15,831 nucleotides of DNA from Acidobacteria bacterium AH-259-L09. Its GTDB lineage: Bacteria; Acidobacteriota; UBA6911; RPQK01. The stretch covers positions 1-15,831 of the forward strand of contig JALLOL010000029.1 in the NCBI GenBank assembly GCA_027717875.1. The letters run 5' to 3'. Under the pieces are notes generated by a model. The model did no database searches, was not told the DNA's origin, and worked only from the letters and a program-made list of their open reading frames with translations. Below are positions 14,001 through 15,831 of the stretch, in pieces. Positions within the stretch are counted from its first letter, which is position 1; every line of letters starts with the position of its first letter. The translations under genes and the position numbers were made by a program.

Positions 14001-14595
14001 TCTCTTGAGTGCCCTTTTGGCGCTTTCCGCTGCGCACAAGAGCTATGGCCAAATTGTAATGGGCAGAGGCGTTGTACGGTTCTCTGAAAACAACCTTTTC
14101 CAGATATTCAATGGCGCTGTCGTATTCTTTCTGCCGGCTGTGGAGCAGCCCGAGGAAATAGTTGGTGGAGGGATCGTCCGGATCCCGTTGGTTCACTTTC
14201 AGAAACTGATTGATTGCTTCTTCCGCTCTATCTTGATTTCTGTAAATGAGCCCCTGTACATAGCGAGCGTGAACCTGATCGGAGTCCAGTTCAATCGCAC
14301 GCCCCAAGGATAAGAGCGCATCATCGTATTCCTGAAGATTAAAATAGGCGATACCTAGATTGACATAACCAGGTACAAACTGGGGATCCATTTCAATGAT
14401 TTTTTCAAATCTTTCACTGGCCTCTTGAAACTTGAGCTGCTCCATCAAAGCCACCCCAAAATTGTTAAGGCGCAGGATCTGTTCAATCTTGTCAAGCTCT
14501 TCCGGTACAACTTTCTCTTGAGCTTCAGAGGGCCTGATCAGCCCGTAAAAAGAGAGAACAAAAAGCAGGGGAAGGATCCATCGGAGAGACTTCAT
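11056..14595 (-). CDS. Secreted TPR + FG-GAP/VCBS + ASPIC/UnbV protein with large C-terminal domain (1179 aa)
   Basis: Residues 1-25 are a signal peptide ending near SEA. About 40-230 is a TPR block of five to six repeats. Calcium-type FG-GAP/VCBS loops follow: DYDRDGWLD (297), DLNNDSYAD (348), DYDHDGDLD (398), a degenerate DFNNSRDID (468), DFNHDGLTD (519), DFDNDGDLD (570) and DFDKDGDLD (634). Together they suggest a seven-bladed integrin-like propeller. An ASPIC/UnbV domain spans about 664-745 (NWIAVRVNG, AHFGLG, LLWPGG). Residues about 755-1179 form a further region that I do not recognise, starting with a LIYLWDGMTYRFQTDF segment. The protein should be extracytoplasmic, perhaps binding ligand or scaffolding others; no catalytic site is evident. 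Its gene starts 27 bases after the methyltransferase stop and ends four bases before cstA. Confidence 0.92.
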   Translation of the reverse strand: MKSLRWILPLLFVLSFYGLIRPSEAQEKVVPEELDKIEQILRLNNFGVALMEQLKFQEASERFEKIIEMDPQFVPGYVNLGIAYFNLQEYDDALLSLGRAIELDSDQVHARYVQGLIYRNQDRAEEAINQFLKVNQRDPDDPSTNYFLGLLHSRQKEYDSAIEYLEKVVFREPYNASAHYNLAIALVRSGKRQKGTQEMNEFRRLQGLFGTTTIGLQYLEQGKYSIAIDNIPAKYLPGLDDILPEDQIEVTFTEVAESVGLLFQHAGPAQTNLQINSKADLENNIVPYLGSGIAFGDYDRDGWLDLFVANAGARGALFRNQGDGTFRETTSQAGIEYLGKTMAVLWGDLNNDSYADLYLVNYGPNVLYQNDRDETFTDVTTKAAVGDPSWGMGGVEVDYDHDGDLDIFVSNFVDPDSIPKGKTVFPKGLSGAPNVLYRNNGDGTFSDVSKTSGLSGDTLKTLGAVCTDFNNSRDIDFYLVNLDAPNQLFSNLRDGTFVDVAHKSGATGSGGGAGVGTGDFNHDGLTDLLLPAFSARSSLLLINQGNERYQSTPLPLPDSFASAHSAHYLDFDNDGDLDILLAAAPLFDQYNPSQEELRNFYLLENKKGNFHDVSEQTGLARIKSLPVRGLSVADFDKDGDLDFAVNVNGSSPLLLRNDGGNQNNWIAVRVNGTSSNRSGIGTKVEIKSGSLYQKMEVYAGSGFLSQSSPIAHFGLGKRDRVDMLRLLWPGGVLQSELEQPINQTVELQELDRKGTSCPLIYLWDGMTYRFQTDFLGGSAYGYLLAPGIYNYPDTDEYIKLKRDQVALKNGKLAITLNNQLEEVILFDQLELVAVDHPAGYEIYPDEKLLPGPPYQGFQLFTVSNARPPIRATDGEGKDILPEISQKDRIYPKLFRKLPFKGYAKLHEMVLDLGPIAADRVILLMHAWIDYADSTSNLAASQAGCKLIPPYVQVQDQQGKWLTVMDRMGFPAGLPKTMTVDLSGKFLSDSRKVRILTNMRIYWDQILVEAGPARSDYRTYRLRPGWADLHFRGFPEFASPDGRTPKIYDYGHISSAAQWKVHIGGYTRYGEVLPLLMRRDDLFVITRSGDEIEAFFDVKSLPHLPRGWVRDYLIYVDGFGKDMDINSANPDYIGPLPFHGMSAYPYVTGEQYPDDEVHRQYLRQWNTRIEERWIPTIKGE

Positions 14596-14622
14596 TGGCG
14601 CTTTATTCTACCTTACTCTTCT

Positions 14623-15261
14623 CTACTCGCAGACAAAAAGGTATTCTTTGAATCCATTTCTCAATAAAAAGGAATTGCAGGTGCGGAAGTTTGGCATGAG
14701 TTGATTGAGGTCGCTCTGTTGGTATTGTGGAGAGCGTCTCAAGACGCTGGAATTTGTCTGGTAGAGCAACCGTTCCTGATCCAGGATCTTGAAAGTGGTT
14801 GGTTTTTCGGGAATGTGTTTTAGGGTCGACATGAGGGCAAACAGCAGCGTGCCGGCGTGGCAAAATTGACTCAAATGCTGAATCAGATATCGGAACTCAT
14901 CCCGTTCGAGATAGTTGAAAATGTCCCAAGTCATGACGATGTCGAAACGCGTATTCCGGGAATAAGGTAAGAGATACTCAAAGACTACTTGGTAGGTGAA
15001 TCCGTCTTCGGGCGAGAAAAAATCGAAGGAAGTCAATGTCCGGTAGAAATCTTCAATGTAGATCTTACAGGGGAACTGGGAAAAGAAATCAACATTGGCT
15101 CCCAGGGCAGGGCCTAGATCAAGAACATTGTATTTCCGCTCGGGACGAAGGTGATGATAGAGGGCGTTTAGAGCGAGAGAGGTATGAGCTGCAGAGTGCC
15201 AGGGAGAGAACTCAAGCGGCTCTTTCGATTCTAAACTCGACCCTGAGAACCACCACTTCAT
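14623..15261 (-). CDS. Class I SAM-dependent methyltransferase-like protein (212 aa)
   Basis: A Rossmann-type motif I, NVLDLGPALGANVDFF (45-60), is followed by an acidic strand end (IYIED, Glu70/Asp71) and a motif-IV-like FDIVMTWDIFNYLE (106-119). The order is that of class I SAM methyltransferases. No substrate-specific motif is recognised, and there is no signal peptide. The ATG overlaps the bactofilin TGA as ATGA, so translation is probably coupled; only a weak ribosome site lies upstream. Its place between a bactofilin and a large secreted protein suggests modification of an envelope component or of an operon partner, which is inference. The Gly-x-Gly loop is altered to GPALG, so activity is likely but not certain. 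Confidence 0.72.
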   Translation of the reverse strand: MKWWFSGSSLESKEPLEFSPWHSAAHTSLALNALYHHLRPERKYNVLDLGPALGANVDFFSQFPCKIYIEDFYRTLTSFDFFSPEDGFTYQVVFEYLLPYSRNTRFDIVMTWDIFNYLERDEFRYLIQHLSQFCHAGTLLFALMSTLKHIPEKPTTFKILDQERLLYQTNSSVLRRSPQYQQSDLNQLMPNFRTCNSFLLRNGFKEYLFVCE

Positions 15262-15812
15262 GCCCTAGATGAAGGAGTGCTGACTCTTATGCCAACACCG
15301 ATTTTCCTGCTTTGTGGAGTGTCCTTTTTGTGCAATTCTTTGTTTTGGGGAGCGACTTTGGCTGGAGAAGATTTTGCTTGAGGCACGGCCTCGCTGAGCG
15401 TAGGCTGCCGCTCTCCGCCCTCCGAATCCATATCAATGCTTCCCTTAAACTTGGCACCGTCCTCCAGGTTGACCCGTGGAGCCGTAATGTTCCCACGAAC
15501 GACACCCGATTGACGAAGCACGATCTTCTCCACTCCGAAAAGATCGCCCTCAACTTCTCCCTCAATGCTGATGATTTTCCCGTAAATGTTCGCCTTGATG
15601 CGGCCTTTTTTACCCACCGTGATGTTGTTCTTCTTCAACTTGATTTTACCTTCGACTCGTCCCTGGATCAGCAAATCCTCTTCTCCGGTGAGTTCCCCTT
15701 TGATGCTGATGGAAGGGCCAATAATTGCCCTATCTTTCAATTGTTCCACGGGATTTTTCCGGGGGATCGAAGACGGGAATTCCGCACCCTCGGTTTCTGG
15801 CTTTTTCCACAT
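15258..15812 (-). CDS. Bactofilin (184 aa)
   Basis: The ATG (15812-15810) follows AGGAG. Residues about 29-130 show the bactofilin (DUF583/polymer-forming) beta-helix: regularly spaced G.V.G.I/L turns such as IKGELTGEEDLLIQGRVEGKI, SIEGEVEGDLFG and GVVRGNITAPRV, ending in GAKFKGSI. The N-terminal 28 residues and the basic, Lys/Pro/Ser-rich tail (about 131-184) look disordered, as is usual. Bactofilins polymerise without nucleotide at the inner face of the membrane and position cell-wall or envelope enzymes. It is the first gene of the minus-strand operon visible here; the promoter lies beyond the window end. Confidence 0.93.
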   Translation of the reverse strand: MWKKPETEGAEFPSSIPRKNPVEQLKDRAIIGPSISIKGELTGEEDLLIQGRVEGKIKLKKNNITVGKKGRIKANIYGKIISIEGEVEGDLFGVEKIVLRQSGVVRGNITAPRVNLEDGAKFKGSIDMDSEGGERQPTLSEAVPQAKSSPAKVAPQNKELHKKDTPQSRKIGVGIRVSTPSSRA

Positions 15813-15831
15813 AGTGTCACACTCCTGAAGT

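Overview
The window reads as bacterial chromosomal DNA, most probably from an uncultured Acidobacteriota-like organism. This rests on protein architecture, not on a marker gene: an OmpR-type winged helix fused through one membrane segment to a PD40/TolB propeller, a large secreted TPR + FG-GAP/VCBS + ASPIC/UnbV protein, a TPR-only secreted protein, a bactofilin and a sulfatase lipoprotein. No rRNA, tRNA, CRISPR array, transposase or integrase was seen.

Layout. (1) 1-898, plus strand: the 3' end of a rhodanese-domain gene, then an exported TlpA/redoxin-like protein with a CPFC motif. (2) 899-1221: a gene-free stretch with three tandem 13-bp repeats and one copy ('A') of a dispersed repeat. (3) 1222-5172, minus strand: an eight-repeat TPR protein, the winged-helix/propeller regulator and a small alpha/beta-barrel protein, in transcription order. 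(4) 5173-5846: a long intergenic region with two short SD-led ORFs, four direct-repeat elements phased at 11 bp, the second dispersed-repeat copy ('B') and a 103-bp imperfect palindrome. (5) 5847-7047, plus strand: a HicA-HicB toxin-antitoxin module, then an overlapping pair of very small genes (38 and 107 aa). GTTAGGC heptamers lie just before hicA and just before the small pair, each at the 3' end of an inverted repeat, which resembles integron cassettes. (6) 7116-15812, minus strand: bactofilin -> methyltransferase-like protein -> TPR/VCBS/ASPIC protein -> CstA transporter -> HAD phosphatase, joined by 4-nt overlaps or very short gaps, then a sulfatase that looks more GC-rich and may be separate.

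How the genes may work together. The bactofilin-to-HAD cluster looks like one transcription unit linking a cell-envelope scaffold, a large secreted beta-propeller protein and uptake of a small carbon source such as pyruvate or peptides (CstA family). The regulator and TPR genes form a separate sensing/surface unit, and the 11-bp repeats upstream of the TPR gene are a plausible site for an OmpR/PhoB-type regulator such as the one next to it. The hicAB and small-gene segment between these blocks is the likeliest accessory insertion. Its cassette-like flanks and the direct repeats around the regulator block are the features most worth checking.
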